From assembly GCF_050003625.1 (NCBI RefSeq), contig NC_134398.1:198097700-198161699 (forward strand): a DNA stretch of 64,000 nucleotides, written 5' to 3'. Below the pieces are notes generated by a model. That model was given only the letters and a program-made list of their open reading frames with translations, was not told where the DNA came from and made no database searches. Both the position numbers and the translations under genes were made by a program. This document shows positions 37,281 through 48,696 of this stretch, piece by piece. How positions within the stretch are numbered: position 1 is the stretch's first letter; the number at the start of each line of letters is the position of its first letter. The DNA is from Haematobia irritans. Its lineage: Eukaryota; Arthropoda; Insecta; Diptera; Muscidae.

Positions 37281-37482
37281 TGATTTAATATATACCACGT
37301 ATGGACTTACTTACCATTTAGAAGACGGTGTTAGGAGGTTTTAAGATACCTTGCCCTCGGCAAGCGTTACCGCAATTCAAGTAATTCGATTGTGGATGGC
37401 AGTGTTTAGAAGAAGTGTCTATGCAATCCATGGTGGAGGGTACATAAGCTTCGGCCTGGTCGAACTTACGGCCGTATATACT
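37281..37482 (-). mobile_element. Extra F1 3' end in tandem
   Basis: Directly after one F1 3' terminus, a second 200-bp 3' segment begins (GATTTAATATATACCACG) and runs to its own ATGGTGGAGGGTACATAAGC, hairpin and GTATATACTTT. It belongs to the other F1 subtype (TAAGCTTCGGCC). Confidence 0.85.
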
Positions 37483-37619
37483 TTTTATTTTCTAAGAAAA
37501 TGAACTGATTCGTAAAAATTACAGCTAAACAAATTAGAGGATTTAATTTATATGATAATCTCTGTTCATAAAGATATAATTCATTAAAATGGATTATATG
37601 ATTTTGATTATACTCTGCA

Positions 37620-38208
37620 CAGTGATGTTAGACGTAGGGAAGAATCCTTTTTGGTGGGGATTTTTCCTAATATTACAAGACTAGGGAATTTTTGTCAGGT
37701 AATTTTACAAAAAATAATATATTCGCTTAATATTTGAGGTGTTTAAAGACCCAGAATATTTGGTGGTAAAAGGTTTACTAATAAAAGACAATAAACAAAG
37801 TTTTCTTCACAGTGAGATTCAGTTACTATAAAAAAACTAAACTTTAGATTAAATTGCAATGTATTGCAACCACCTTGGCAATGTCGACAATGAGTTCGAA
37901 AAGCTGTTAAAATCGCCTGATTTTAAAGAAAATGAATGTCTTAAAATCTATATTACAGCTATAGAAGATATTCAAATTAACAGGATAATCTATTACAAAT
38001 TAATGTTACATGGAACATGGAATTCCTAAACCATGTGGGTAACAATGAAATACAATTTTTCTAAAATTGAACGATACTCTCTTCGTTACAATATTTGTTC
38101 GAAATTATTAATTTTTTGCCATAGGGAATCAATTTATTTGGGCTTTGTGAAAGAAGGGAATTTTTTAAGTTGAGTAGGGAATATTCAAAAATCCCTCTGG
38201 CATCACTC
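37620..38208. mobile_element. hAT-type MITE, about 590 bp
   Basis: Left CAGTGATGTTAGACGTAGGG, right CCCTCTGGCATCACTC (inverted, last base changed). Flanks ACTCTGCA (37612-37619) and AATCTGCA (38209-38216) form an 8-bp duplication with one mismatch. Internal GGGGATTTTTCC and AGGGAATTTTT motifs match the hAT at 18440. No coding frame. Confidence 0.75.
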
Positions 38209-38216
38209 AATCTGCA

Positions 38217-39195
38217 TTTTGTACAGCCTTCATACGTAGTGTAAGTATATGGTCTCTAAAAACCATGCAAAAGGTGGTCCATATCGGTCCATAATTATAT
38301 TTAGCCCCCGTATAAACCGATCCCCAGATTTGAACTCCGGAGAATCTTGGAGGAGCAAAATTAACCCGATCCGGTTGAAATTTGGTACTTGGTGTTAGTA
38401 TATTCTCCAAAAACGATGCAAAAATTGGCCTATAACCGTCCATAATTATATATACACTAAAACATATCCATATCGGTTCATAATCATGGCTACCACTCGA
38501 GCCAAAAATAATGTACCAAGATTTTATTTCTATAGAAAATTTTGTCAAAATTTTATTTCTTTCGAACATTTTGTCAAAATTTTATTTCTATAGAAAATTT
38601 TGTCAAAATTTTATTTCTATAGAAAATTTAGTAAAAATTTTGTTTCTGTAGAATATTTTGCAGAATTTTATTTACTACGCAAAAATTTTTCTAAAATTGT
38701 ATTTTTATTGATAATTTTTTCAAAATTTTATTTCGATAAGAAAAAATTGTCAAATTTTATTTGTATAGTAAATTTTTTCAAAAATTTTTTTCTTACTGAT
38801 GCTCACTGATACTCACTGCTATAAAAAATGTATTCAAAATTGTATTACTATAGAATTTTTTTTTCTATATAAAATTTAGTCAAAATTTTATTTCTATAGA
38901 AAATTTAGTCAAAATTTGTTTCTATAGAATATTTTGCAAAATTTTATTTCTATAGAAAATTTTGCAAAATTTTGTTTGCTACACAATTTTTTTTAATTGT
39001 ATTTCTATTGATAATTTTTTCAAACTTTTATTTCTATAAAAAAAATTGCCAAATTTTATTTCAATAAAAATTTTATTCAAAATTTTATTTCTATATATTT
39101 CGTCAAAATTTGATTTCTATAGAAAATTTTGCCAAAATTATATTTCTATAGAAAATTTAATCAAAATTTTATTTACTAGACAAACATTTTTCGAG
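38217..39195 (-). mobile_element. F1 fragment with F3 array
   Basis: One and a half diverged F1 units (38225-38480), the entry AATCATGGCTACCACTCGAG, then an F3 array to about 39190 including the duplicated phrase 'GATACTCACTG/GATACTCGCT' at 38806 and 39210. Confidence 0.75.
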
Positions 39196-39239
39196 AATTG
39201 TATGCTCACTGATACTCGCTAAGTCGAAAACTTGTAGAA

Positions 39240-39680
39240 ATGACTCAAATTTTCAAATTTTTCAATGAATGAATCATAAATGCATTTTTGCGAAATTGTC
39301 TAAACAATTATAAATATTTCCCAAATATTGCCCGAGATTTTGTAGAAGTCTGATTTGAGATTTTATCAAAATGTAGATCTAAATACAAAGTTGTGCAGAG
39401 TATATTATAATCAGCCCGCCCGACTTTATACTATCCTTGCATTTTTATTTTTTGTTAAAATTGTGTTACGTCCCATAACGTTAGATTTAAATTTTAAGTA
39501 CATAGATTTTGTAGAAGTATATACAATTTTGTCTAAATCGATTCAGATTCAAATTCATGCATATGGGAGTATAAACCTTTGTATAGCTCGCAACAAATTT
39601 AAAGGATTTGAGATAGTATCAATAATTTTGGTCCACAAATACATATACTGTTGGTATCTTCTCATATTATGATGGGTATT
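39240..39680 (-). mobile_element. Two diverged F2 3' end fragments
   Basis: Contains 'AGTCGAAAACTTGTAGAAAT', 'TATTATAATCAGCCCGCCCG' and a second version with 'TTGTGTTACGTCCCATAACG'. These match the F2 3' spacer at 7089-7560 but are old and lack clean ends. Confidence 0.55.
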
Positions 39681-39810
39681 TATAACATTATTTTATTTAT
39701 TAAACATTGCCCTAAATTTGAAATATAGAGTTCAATTGGCATCTAATGTGAAATTAAGACCTTTTTTTTGCACACATAAATAAATACGATACTTTATATC
39801 GATCCACTTA

Positions 39811-39860
39811 CGGTACCCCCACAATAGAACCCCCAAATAGAACGGTACCCCCACAATAAA
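39811..39860. repeat. Two copies of a 30-bp repeat
   Basis: CGGTACCCCCACAATA occurs at about 39811 and 39841 with AGAACCCCCAAATAGAA between. No function suggested. Confidence 0.7.
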
Positions 39861-39883
39861 ATGAGATTTAGTTTTATTACCCG

Positions 39884-39966
39884 GAGTCGACTCCGGAGTC
39901 GGAGTCGAGCTGATGACAAATGCTGGAGTCGGAGTCGAGCAAAATTGGCTCGACTCCACAGCCCTG
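39884..39966. mobile_element. hAT terminus with GGAGTC subterminal repeats
   Basis: Ends ACTCCACAGCCCTG; read inward this is CAGGGCTGTGGAGTCGAG, a terminus pattern common in insect hAT elements. Repeats of GGAGTCG/CGACTCC lie just inside. The opposite end was not found upstream, so only one end is annotated. Confidence 0.55.
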
Positions 39967-40059
39967 CCACTAAGACACAATTTTCTTTTAAATTTGAGTT
40001 TTGCGTACTGTGAAAACTGTTTCGAGGAATCAAATTTTAATTTTTTCGTTTTTTTTTTT

Positions 40060-40240
40060 ATCTTTTAAAAATGTGCTCACGACAATTTAAATTTCCAAAT
40101 TCAGACTCGACTTCAAGTAGAAATTATGCTATGTTTCAACTAAAAGATGCTTTTAAAATAAAATTGTGAAAAACATCTCCTATTTTGAGCGCTTTTTTTC
40201 TTTGTAGTCAAGATACAAAAAGTCAAGAAATTTTATGACG
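40060..40240. repeat. Old interspersed repeat shared with 5 kb and 21.5 kb
   Basis: 'AATTCAGACTCGACTTCAAG' and 'TTTTGAGCGCTTTTTTTC' with 'TTGTAGTCAAGATACAAAAA' recur (inverted) in the MITE at 21194-21837. No ends located. Confidence 0.55.
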
Positions 40241-40242
40241 AA

Positions 40243-40320
40243 ACAAGTAAATAAAGTCGGAGGGGGCCGACTATATTATACCCTTCACTACTATATAAAT
40301 CAACACTTTTGATATCATCT
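40243..40320 (+). mobile_element. HINE-F2 3' end fragment
   Basis: ACAAGTAAATAAAGTCGGAG, hairpin GTCGGAGGGGGCCGAC, TATTATACCCTTCACTAC. Only about 80 bp is preserved. Confidence 0.7.
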
Positions 40321-40489
40321 CAACCACCATAGTGTGCGTGGTCATGCTGAAATTCAACGTCCATTTGCCCATACCAATGGCCGGATTTGTCTTCTGGAAC
40401 CTCCTCAGGGCGCAAGTTTTAACCAATCTGCCTTAAATTTGCCATGTTTCTAAAAAGCATAAAAAATTAATCTGTATAGGTGCTAAACA

Positions 40490-40726
40490 ATATCAAAGAA
40501 TCGATAATCTCAAGAAGGAGATTTGCCGGGAATAAGCCAAAATATCGCGCAACAACTTCCTGTAGCGTGTGATGGCCTTGTCGACCATTTCAAGACTATA
40601 ATTCGTGCCAAAGTTATCCAATTAAAATAACTGTAAACTTATTTTAAATGTTGATTTTTTTCTTTTGAACAATAAAGTAAAAACAAATAGCGCATTACTT
40701 TGTTGCATAACAAATCAGCCACCCTG
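40490..40726 (+). pseudogene. Tc1/mariner-superfamily 3' remnant
   Basis: A short frame ending at a TAA near 40629 reads NIAQQLPVACDGLVDHFKT and then IIRAK. This is similar in kind to the C-terminal tail of Tc1/mariner transposases (a conserved A-C-x-x-F/V segment followed by basic residues). About 100 bp of AT-rich sequence follows, then a terminus-like CAAATCAGCCACCCTGTA whose last two bases are TA. No left end or catalytic region was found. The match is by pattern only and the family is uncertain. Confidence 0.35.
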
Positions 40727-40739
40727 TATAGGCCCACGT

Positions 40740-41445
40740 CTAATTTCATCCTTTATTTTAAATAATTCAGTGTATTCAATAAATTATTTCATTTATTGTT
40801 AATATTAGCACTGACCATGACATTGAAAATCCATTATCCAATTAAGCGAAATTTAATTTTCATCAAAATTAACAAGAAATCACAATTTAAAGAATTTAAT
40901 TCCAACAAATGAACCAGTTATCCAGTCATGATGCTGCCAAAGCATAATTGAGATTTATGTTCTAACTCCCAATGATATGGCCACAAATGCGCGCACACAC
41001 ACACATATATTTACAAAAGTATCATTGTATTGGCCTACATAAAATTTCACTATGACATTGTCGCAAAAAAAGTAATAATAATAGAATCATAATAAAACTA
41101 CGCCAACACCATGCCCCCATAGTGTCAGTGGGAAGTGGTGAAAAATAAATCTGGCCTTATTTTCTAACTATAAATGAGCAACTATTCCATACAAAAGAGT
41201 GAAAAGCTTTTGGGAAACCAAAAAACAAAAAAATAAAATCCCAAAGAACAAAGACAAACTTAAAACTGTTGACTTTTGCGCTTGAAGAGCATTTTTCGGG
41301 GTTTTTGGCCCACATAAATGAAAACAACAGAAAATATGGCCAACAAAATAAAACCAAATCCTGGGTAACCTTAGAGCTAGATAATCATAATTTAGATACA
41401 CTTGAAAAAAAAAAGTTTTTTCAACATAATTGATGACCATGCTGA
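40740..41445. other. Unique sequence, no gene recognised
   Basis: AT-rich, with a CA run near 40993-41006. No coding frame of interest on either strand. Confidence 0.4.
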
Positions 41446-41449
41446 TTTT

Positions 41450-42235
41450 ATTGTATCCACCATCAGAGAATGGGGATCCCCCATCACCATACATTGGGTT
41501 AGCCATTCTATTTGTAATACATCGAAATACGGATTTACTACTAATAAAGTATATACTGATAAGGCAGAAATTCTAAGCCATGTCCGTGTGTCTCTTGTAA
41601 TCGCGCTACAGCCTTCAGTAATATCGACCTGCATATTTGTCTGCAAGCAGCTGAAGTTCAAAGATGAGTTATATCGGTTCAGGTTTTGATACTACCACTA
41701 TAAACTAACCTCCAATGTGGTATCATGTTGAAATCACGCTAACTTATGAACGAAATATGCTATCAACTTGAAACTAGGCACAACTGTTTGTTATTGATGT
41801 AGGTTGGATGGTATTGCAAATGGTCTATACTGGACCACTTTTACATGTAGCCCTTATACAAACCGACCCCCAGATTTGGCTTACGGAGCCTCTTAGAAAA
41901 GCAAATTTCATCCGATGCGGTTGAAATTTCGTACGTGGTGTAACTATATGGTCTCTAACAACAATGCAAAAATTGATCCATATCAGTCCATAATTATATA
42001 TAGCACCCATATAAATCGATCCGCAGCCTCTAGAAGGAGCAAAATTCTTCTGACCCGGTTGAAATTTTGTACGTGTTGTATATATATGGTCTCTAAAAAC
42101 AATGCAAAAATTGCTTCATATCGGTCCATATTATATATAGAGCAATATGAACCGATCCCCCAAGATTTAATTTCGGAAGCCTTATGAAGGAACAACTCGG
42201 TTGAAATTTGGCCCTCTATTACCATGTAAAAATTG
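41450..42235 (-). mobile_element. Old, diverged HINE-F1 copy
   Basis: TTGTATCCACCATCAGAGAA, TTCTATTTGTAATACATCGA, AATAAAGTATATACTGATAA, CCATGTCCGTGTGTCTC. This is the F1 5' region at about 75% of the consensus, with the GTCC run mutated. Body units follow from 41720 to 42235. Confidence 0.75.
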
Positions 42236-42434
42236 GTTCATGGTTAATGGATTATCCGTCTCTCGTTAGGCCTATGAACTCAATGGAAAACAATCGCCAT
42301 CGATTGAGTTCCAAACTGCTCACGATGAGGGAAAACTGTGAACTACTTACACAACAGCTCCTAATACCGTGAAGTTGGGTGAATCATTAGAAACTTACCA
42401 CCTCAATATCTTCAAATGGGGGCATATACACTGT

Positions 42435-45400
42435 TGCCACTCGTACCAAAGATAATCTACCAAAATTGAAAGAAAATTTTACCAAAACTATACCAATTTA
42501 ATAAGTATAAAATATAAAAAAAAAATTAATTTTATTTCAAGAAATTGAGCGAAAAATTTATTTCTGAAGAAAAAATTTTCAAAATTTTATATCTACAGAA
42601 AATTTTATTTTTGCAGAAAATTTTTTCCAATTTTTTTTAGAAAATTTTATTTCAATAGAAAATTGCGTCAAAAATTTATTTCTATAGAAAATTTTGTCAA
42701 CATTTTATTTCTATAGAAAATTTTGTGAAAAATTTATATCTATAGAAAATTTTGTCAAAATTTTATATCTATAGAAAATTTTGTCAAAATTTTATATCTA
42801 TAGAAAATTTTGTCCAAATTTTATATCTATAGAAAATTTTGTCAAAATTTTATTTGTCACCATCTTATTTCTATAGAAAAATTTGACAACATTTTATTTC
42901 TATAGAAAATTTTGTTAAATTTAATTTCTATCGAAAATTTTGTTAAAATTTAATTTCTATCGAAAATTTTGTTAAAATTTAATTTCTATTTTTGAAATCA
43001 GTGTTGTAAAAAATGTATATCTATAGAAAATTTTGTCAAATTTTTATTTCTATAGAAAATTTTGTTAAAATTTATTTTCTATCGAAAATTTTGTTAAAAT
43101 TTTATTTCTATTTTTGAAATCAATTTTGTGAAAAATGTATATCTATAGAAAATTTTGTCAAAAATTTTTTTCTGTGCAAAATTTTGTCAAAATTTTATTT
43201 CTATAGAAAATAAGATTTTATTTCTATATAAAATTTTGTCAAAATTTTGTATCTATAGAAAATTTTCTTAAAATTTTATTTCTATAGAAAATTTAGTGAA
43301 AAATTTTATTTCTATGGAAAATTTTGTCAAAATTGTATTTCAATAGAAAATTTTATTTCTATAAAAAAATTTGTCAAATTTTTATTTTTGTAGAAAATTT
43401 TATTTCTATAGAAAATTTTGTGACAAATGTATATGTATATAACATTTTTTCAAAATATATACCTATTGAAAATTTTGTAAAAATTTCATTTCTATAGACC
43501 ATTTTGTCAGAATTTTATTTCTATAGAAAATGTTGTCAAAAGTTTATTTCTTTAGAAAATTTTATTTCTATAAAAAAATTTGTCAAATTTTTATTTCTGT
43601 AGAAAATTTTGTCAAAATTTTATTTCAACAAAATTTTATTTCAATGGAACATTTTGTCAAAAGTTTATTTCTTTAGAATTTTGATGAAAATTTATTATAT
43701 TTATTTCTATAGAAAATTTTGTTAAAATATTTTTTCTATAGAAAATATTTATTTCTATAGAAATGTTTTTCTTTTAAAAATTATGACAAACTTTTATTTC
43801 AATAGAAAATTTTATTTCAATGGAAAATTTTGTCAAAATTTTATTTCAATAGAAAATTTGATCAAATTTTAATTTCTTTAGAAAATTTTATTTCTATAAC
43901 AACATATGTCAACTTTTACTTCTGTAGAAAATTTTACTTCTATATAAAATGTTGTCAAAATTTTATATCTATAGAAAAATTTGTCAAAATTTTATTTCTA
44001 TAGAACATTTTGTCGAAATTTTATTGCTATAGAAAATGTTGTCAAAATTTTATTTGTATAGAAAATTTTATTTCTATAAAAAAATTTGTCAAATTATTAT
44101 TTCTGTAGAAAATTTTGTCAAAATTTTATTTCTATAAGAAATTTCGTCAAAATTTTATTTCAATAGAAAATTTTATCAAAATTTTATTTCAATGGAAAAT
44201 TTTGTCAAAAGTTTATTTCTTTAGAATATTTGGTGAAAATTTTGTTTCTATAGATTTTTTTATACCCTCCATCATAGGATGGGGGTATATTAACTTTGTC
44301 ATTCCGTTTGTAACACATCGAAATATTGCTCTAAGACCCCATAAAGTATATATATTCTGGGTCGTGGTGAAATTCTGAGTCGATCTAAGCATGTCCGTCC
44401 GTCCGTCCGTCCGTCCGTCTGTTGAAATCACGCTAACTTCCGAACGAAACAAGCTATCGACTTGAAACTTGGCACAAGTAGTTGTTAGCGATGTAGGTCG
44501 GATGGTATTGAAAATGGGCCATATCGGTCCACTTTTACGTATAGCCCCCATATAAAGGGACCCTCAGATTTGGCTTGTGGAGCCTCTAACAGAAGCATTT
44601 TCATCCGATCCGGCTGAAATTTGATATATGGTGTTGGTATATGGTCTCTAACAATCATGCCAAAATTGGTCCACATCGGTCCATAATTATATATAGCCCC
44701 CATATAAACCGATCTCCAGATTTGGCTTGCGGAGCCTAAAAGAGAAGCAAATTTCATCCGATCCGGCTGAAATTTGGTACATGGTGTTGGCATATGGTCT
44801 CTAACAACCATGCAAAAATTGGTTCACATCGGTCCATAATTATATATAGCCCCCATATACACCGATCCCAAGATTTGGCTTGCGGAGCCTCAAAGAGAAG
44901 AAGATTTCATCCGATCCGTCTGAAATTTGGTACATGATGTTGGTATATGGTCTCTAACAACCATGCAAAAATTGGTCCACATCGGTTCATAATTATATAT
45001 AGCCCCCATATAAACCGATCCCCAGATTTGGCTTGCGAAGTCCCCAAGAGAAGCAAATTTCATCCAATCCGGTTGTAATTTGGAACATGGTGTTAGTATA
45101 TGATCTTTAACAACCGTGCCAGAATTGGTCCATATCGATCCATAATTATATATAGCCCCCATATAAAACATTCTCCAGAAGTCAAGGAGCCTCTTGGAGG
45201 AGCAAAATTCATCCGATCCGGTTCAAATTAGGCACGTGGTGTTAGTATATGGTCGCTAACAACCATACCAAAATTAGTCCAATCGCACAAAAATTGGTCC
45301 ATATCGGTTCATAATCATGGCCAAAAATAATCTACCAAAATTTTATTTCTATGGAAAATTTTGTCAAAATTTTATTTCTATAGAAAATTTTGTTAAAATT

Positions 45401-46170
45401 TTATTTCTAGAGAAAATTTTGTTAAAATTTTATTCGGTTCATAATAAAATTATCATCATTGTCAAAATTTTATTTCTATAAAAAATTTTGTTCAAATTTT
45501 ATTCGGTTCATAATCATGGTTGCCACTCGAGCCAAAAATAATCTACCAAGATTTTATTTCTGTAGAAAATTTTGTCAAAAGTTTATTTCTATAGAAAATT
45601 TTGTTAAAATTTTATTTCTGTAGAAATTTTTGTCAAAATTTTCTTTCTATAGAAAATTTTGTCAAAATTTTTATTTCTTTAGAAAATTTTATTTCTATAG
45701 AAAATTTTGTTCAAATTTTATTTCTGTAGAAAATTTTGTCAAAATTTTATGTCTACTTTGTCAAACTGAATTATATACGTATTGGATCGATCTTTTTTGA
45801 TTTAATATATACCACGTATGGACTTACATACAATTTAGAAGATGGTGTTAGGAGGTTTTAAGATACCTTGCCATCGGCTAGCGTTACCGCAACTTAAGTA
45901 ATTCGATTGTGGATGGCAGTGTTTAGATGAAGTTTCTACGCAATCCATGATGGAGGGTACATAAGCTTCGGCCTGGCCGAACTTACGGCCGTATATACTT
46001 GTTTTAATTATATTTCTATAGAAAATTTTATGAAAATTGTGTTTATATAAATATACAAAATTGAAGTACTTTTTAGGTGGAGAGGAAGATTTTGCAAAAT
46101 ATCAAAATATCAAAAATACTACCAATCTACCAAAAAGAAAAAATCTACCTTTTTTGGTAGAATTCAACCA
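42435..46170 (+). repeat. F3 array with possible ends, split by an F1 copy
   Basis: Entry CACTGTTGCCACTCGTACC and AATCTACCAAAATTG, then about 60 F3 units to 44255. An F1 copy (44260-46003) interrupts. F3 resumes at 46010 and closes with 'CAATCTACCAAAAAGAAAAA' and TTTTTTGGTAGAATTC. The CACTGTTGCCA start resembles hAT termini, which suggests that F3 began as the interior of a DNA element. No target duplication was found. Confidence 0.7.
44260..46003 (-). mobile_element. HINE-F1 copy, complete, carrying an F3 block
   Basis: TTATACCCTCCATCATAGG, core, GTCC run (about 44395-44420), four to five 153-bp units, F3 block (45320-45760), GATTTAATATATACCACG, ATGGAGGGTACATAAGC, hairpin and GTATATACTTG. 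Same layout as one module plus tail of the copy at 28918-32533. Confidence 0.9.
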
Positions 46171-46251
46171 ACTTGGTCATATGACCTTATTTCTTAGTTT
46201 CAAGTTCAAACCAGGTTAAATTTTAGCAATACGTAGAGGATAACATTTGTA

Positions 46252-47173
46252 AAGGGTGGTTAACTTGTAAGGGCCGATGTTGAATGTGAACCACACCTAA
46301 ATGCCAAGTTTCTTTTCCGAATTTTATTTGACATTTCTCTATTTCAGACTTACTCAATTTGAACCATGGAGAGATACACAATCCAACAACGTGTTAAATG
46401 GTTCCAAGAAATGGCAACAGTGGGTGATCAATTTTCGAAGAAAATCATCTTCAGTGATAAGGCACATTTTCACCTCAGTGGATTCGTCAATAAACAGAAT
46501 TGCCGCATTTGGGCGAATGAGAATCCAAGAGTGATTGTCGAAAAACCAATGCACCCACAAAGAGTGACTGTTTGGTGCGGTTTATGGGCTAGCGGCATCA
46601 TCGGGCCGTATTTTTTCCAAAATGAGGCCGGTCAGGCAGTTACTGTGAATGGTGTTCGCTATCGTGAAATGATAACGAACTTTTTATGGCCCGAATTGGA
46701 AGATATGGATGTGGACGATATGTGGTTTTAGCAGGACGGTGCCACTTGCCACACAGCTAACGAAACAATGGCTCTTTTGAGCAACAAATTCAATGGCCGT
46801 CTTATCTCACGTAATGGCGATGTCAATTGGCCGCCAAGATCATATGATTTGACACCGTTGGACTTTTTTCTTTGGGGTTATTTGAAAGAAAAGGTGTGCG
46901 TCGGTAAGCCAGCAACAATTCAAGAGCTAAAGGATGAGATACTTCGGCACATTAACGGCATAGAACCTCCATTATGCCTCAGCGTCATCGAAAATTTGGA
47001 CCATCGGATGAAGGTGTGCCACCGAGGTCGCGGCGCCCATTAGGCCGATATTTTGTTCCATACATAATTGAGTAATACCAATATATCATAATAAAATAAA
47101 ATTACAATAATTTCCTAAATAGTTTGTGTTTTATTCAAAATCAACATCAGCCCTTGAAATTTTAACCACCCTT
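46252..47173 (+). mobile_element. Tc1/mariner-superfamily element, DD41D type, deleted
   Basis: Inverted ends AAGGGTGGTTAA with inner GGGC(C/T)GATGTTGA on both sides, flanked by TA (46250-46251 and 47174-47175). It is about 920 bp, shorter than an intact element of this kind, because the 5' half of the transposase is missing. Confidence 0.85.
46366..47043 (+). pseudogene. DD41D-type transposase, deleted and interrupted
   Basis: Starts MERYTIQQRVKWFQEMATVG and jumps directly to the first catalytic region (IIFSDKAHFHLSGFVNKQ). The DNA-binding helix-turn-helix part, normally about 100 residues, has been deleted. The second Asp is in QDGATCHT and the third in LTPLDFFLWGY, with 41 residues between them. 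This spacing is described for the rosa/visitor group and differs from the 34 of mariners. A TAG at 46729-46731 splits the frame just before QDGATCHT. The downstream part (46768-47043) is in the same frame and ends with HRMKVCHRGRGAH. It would act as a cut-and-paste transposase if whole, but here it cannot. The neighbouring F1 and F3 repeats are unrelated. Confidence 0.88.
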
Positions 47174-47175
47174 TA

Positions 47176-48696
47176 GAAATTTTAACCACTTAGATTAAAT
47201 TTTGCATAAGATCTTCCACTAATACGAGTACAGTAGGTTTTGTTAAGATTCTCACATAATCTCTCTCGCCCGACATTGACTTTTTCTTATTTGTGTCTCA
47301 TGTTTCTTTCAGTGTATATTTTTGACAAATACTGCAATGAATATTGTAACAATCAAAATAAATGCTGCTGACTATGACAAAGCCGAAAAATAACTACAAA
47401 CAATGAATTCAAACTGCTGAAGATAATGCGAAGAAAGCTTTTTTGTAAATACTCTGTATAGCCAGGGCCATTGCTAGAAAAATACCCCAAACAAAATGAA
47501 AAAAAAAAAAAAACAAATTAAAAAAGGGAAATGAGAACAGATTTACGAAAAGGAACAAAACAATGATTCTAAAATAGGTAAAAAACTTACAAAAATCTAA
47601 AATCCTTTCTAAAAACTGGTAACAATATTGTCATAGAAAACAAATCCTCCAAAAACTTGCAAATGCCATTTTAGTTCAACAAAAATTGCATATGAAAAGG
47701 CCACTCAGATATTATGGAAGGCCGGGTGTGGCGTGGTACTTTATTTTGTGGTTGTGCAATGTTATGCTGGTATTTGCTGATTTATAAGCCATAAATTAAA
47801 CAATAGTTTGGTCATATACATTCAAATTAAAGCCATAATTTTTCACAGAAATACCTACCAACAATAGACATATTTCCTTTGTCTATATTTAATGACCACA
47901 ATCTTAAATTGGTGTGACATTAATTTGTGAAGATATTTCTTAATGAAAGGAAGAGTTATAAATGTTTCTATGAAATTACATGCTTCGTTGATTGAGGAGA
48001 AAACAAACCCGGAGAAACTTTGTATGAAGTGATATGAAAATTTCCAGAGTTATTGTCCTGAAATAATATCCAAAAAGCCCCTCACCGGCCTGATATTCAT
48101 GTTCAAGATCATCGGGTATATTGTATGGGAGTTTTCTTAATTTTGTATTTTAAAATGGTGTGAATATTAACAGATTTTTTATTATTCTATTCAATACTTT
48201 GGCAAAACAAATATTTAATTTTTGAAGAGTATCTCAAAGTTGTTTTCCTAAAAAAAAAATAATAAATAATACCAACAACTCAAAGGCAAGTATGATTTTG
48301 ACCAATAACACAAATTTAAATGATATATTATTTGGTTTGCAGCTCTTACACAAGATAAATACAATCACACATATGAATATGTGTGTACACATATAAAACG
48401 AAATAATGAACAAAATATAAAACTCAAATATTTCAATTTCAAATATAAATATTTATTTAAGATTTTACTCATACAATACCAGAAAAAAGAAAACAATTGA
48501 CCAGCAAAAACAAATACAACACAAACAATATAACAATAAATCCTTATTGAAAGGCACAAAAAACACAAAAGAAAAATTGAATCAACTATCATCAGATCAT
48601 TTGTTATTTGATTTCAAATCATCATTAAAAAATACATTGAAAAAAAAATGTTGTATAATTTACACAATGGAAAATTGGACTTGCACAAATTAATTA
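47176..48696. other. Unique AT-rich sequence, no gene recognised
   Basis: Poly-A run at 47498-47512 and AT-rich sequence throughout. A minus-strand 75-codon frame (48365-48592) is hydrophobic but has no recognisable motif, so I do not call it. Confidence 0.4.

Noticed and set aside
39732..40033. Overlapping minus-strand frames with STPTPE and RLRLRSRLR
   Set aside because: Translation of the GGAGTC/CGACTC subterminal repeats of a hAT end.
46354..46560. Minus-strand 68-codon frame
   Set aside because: Shadow of the DD41D transposase remnant on the opposite strand.
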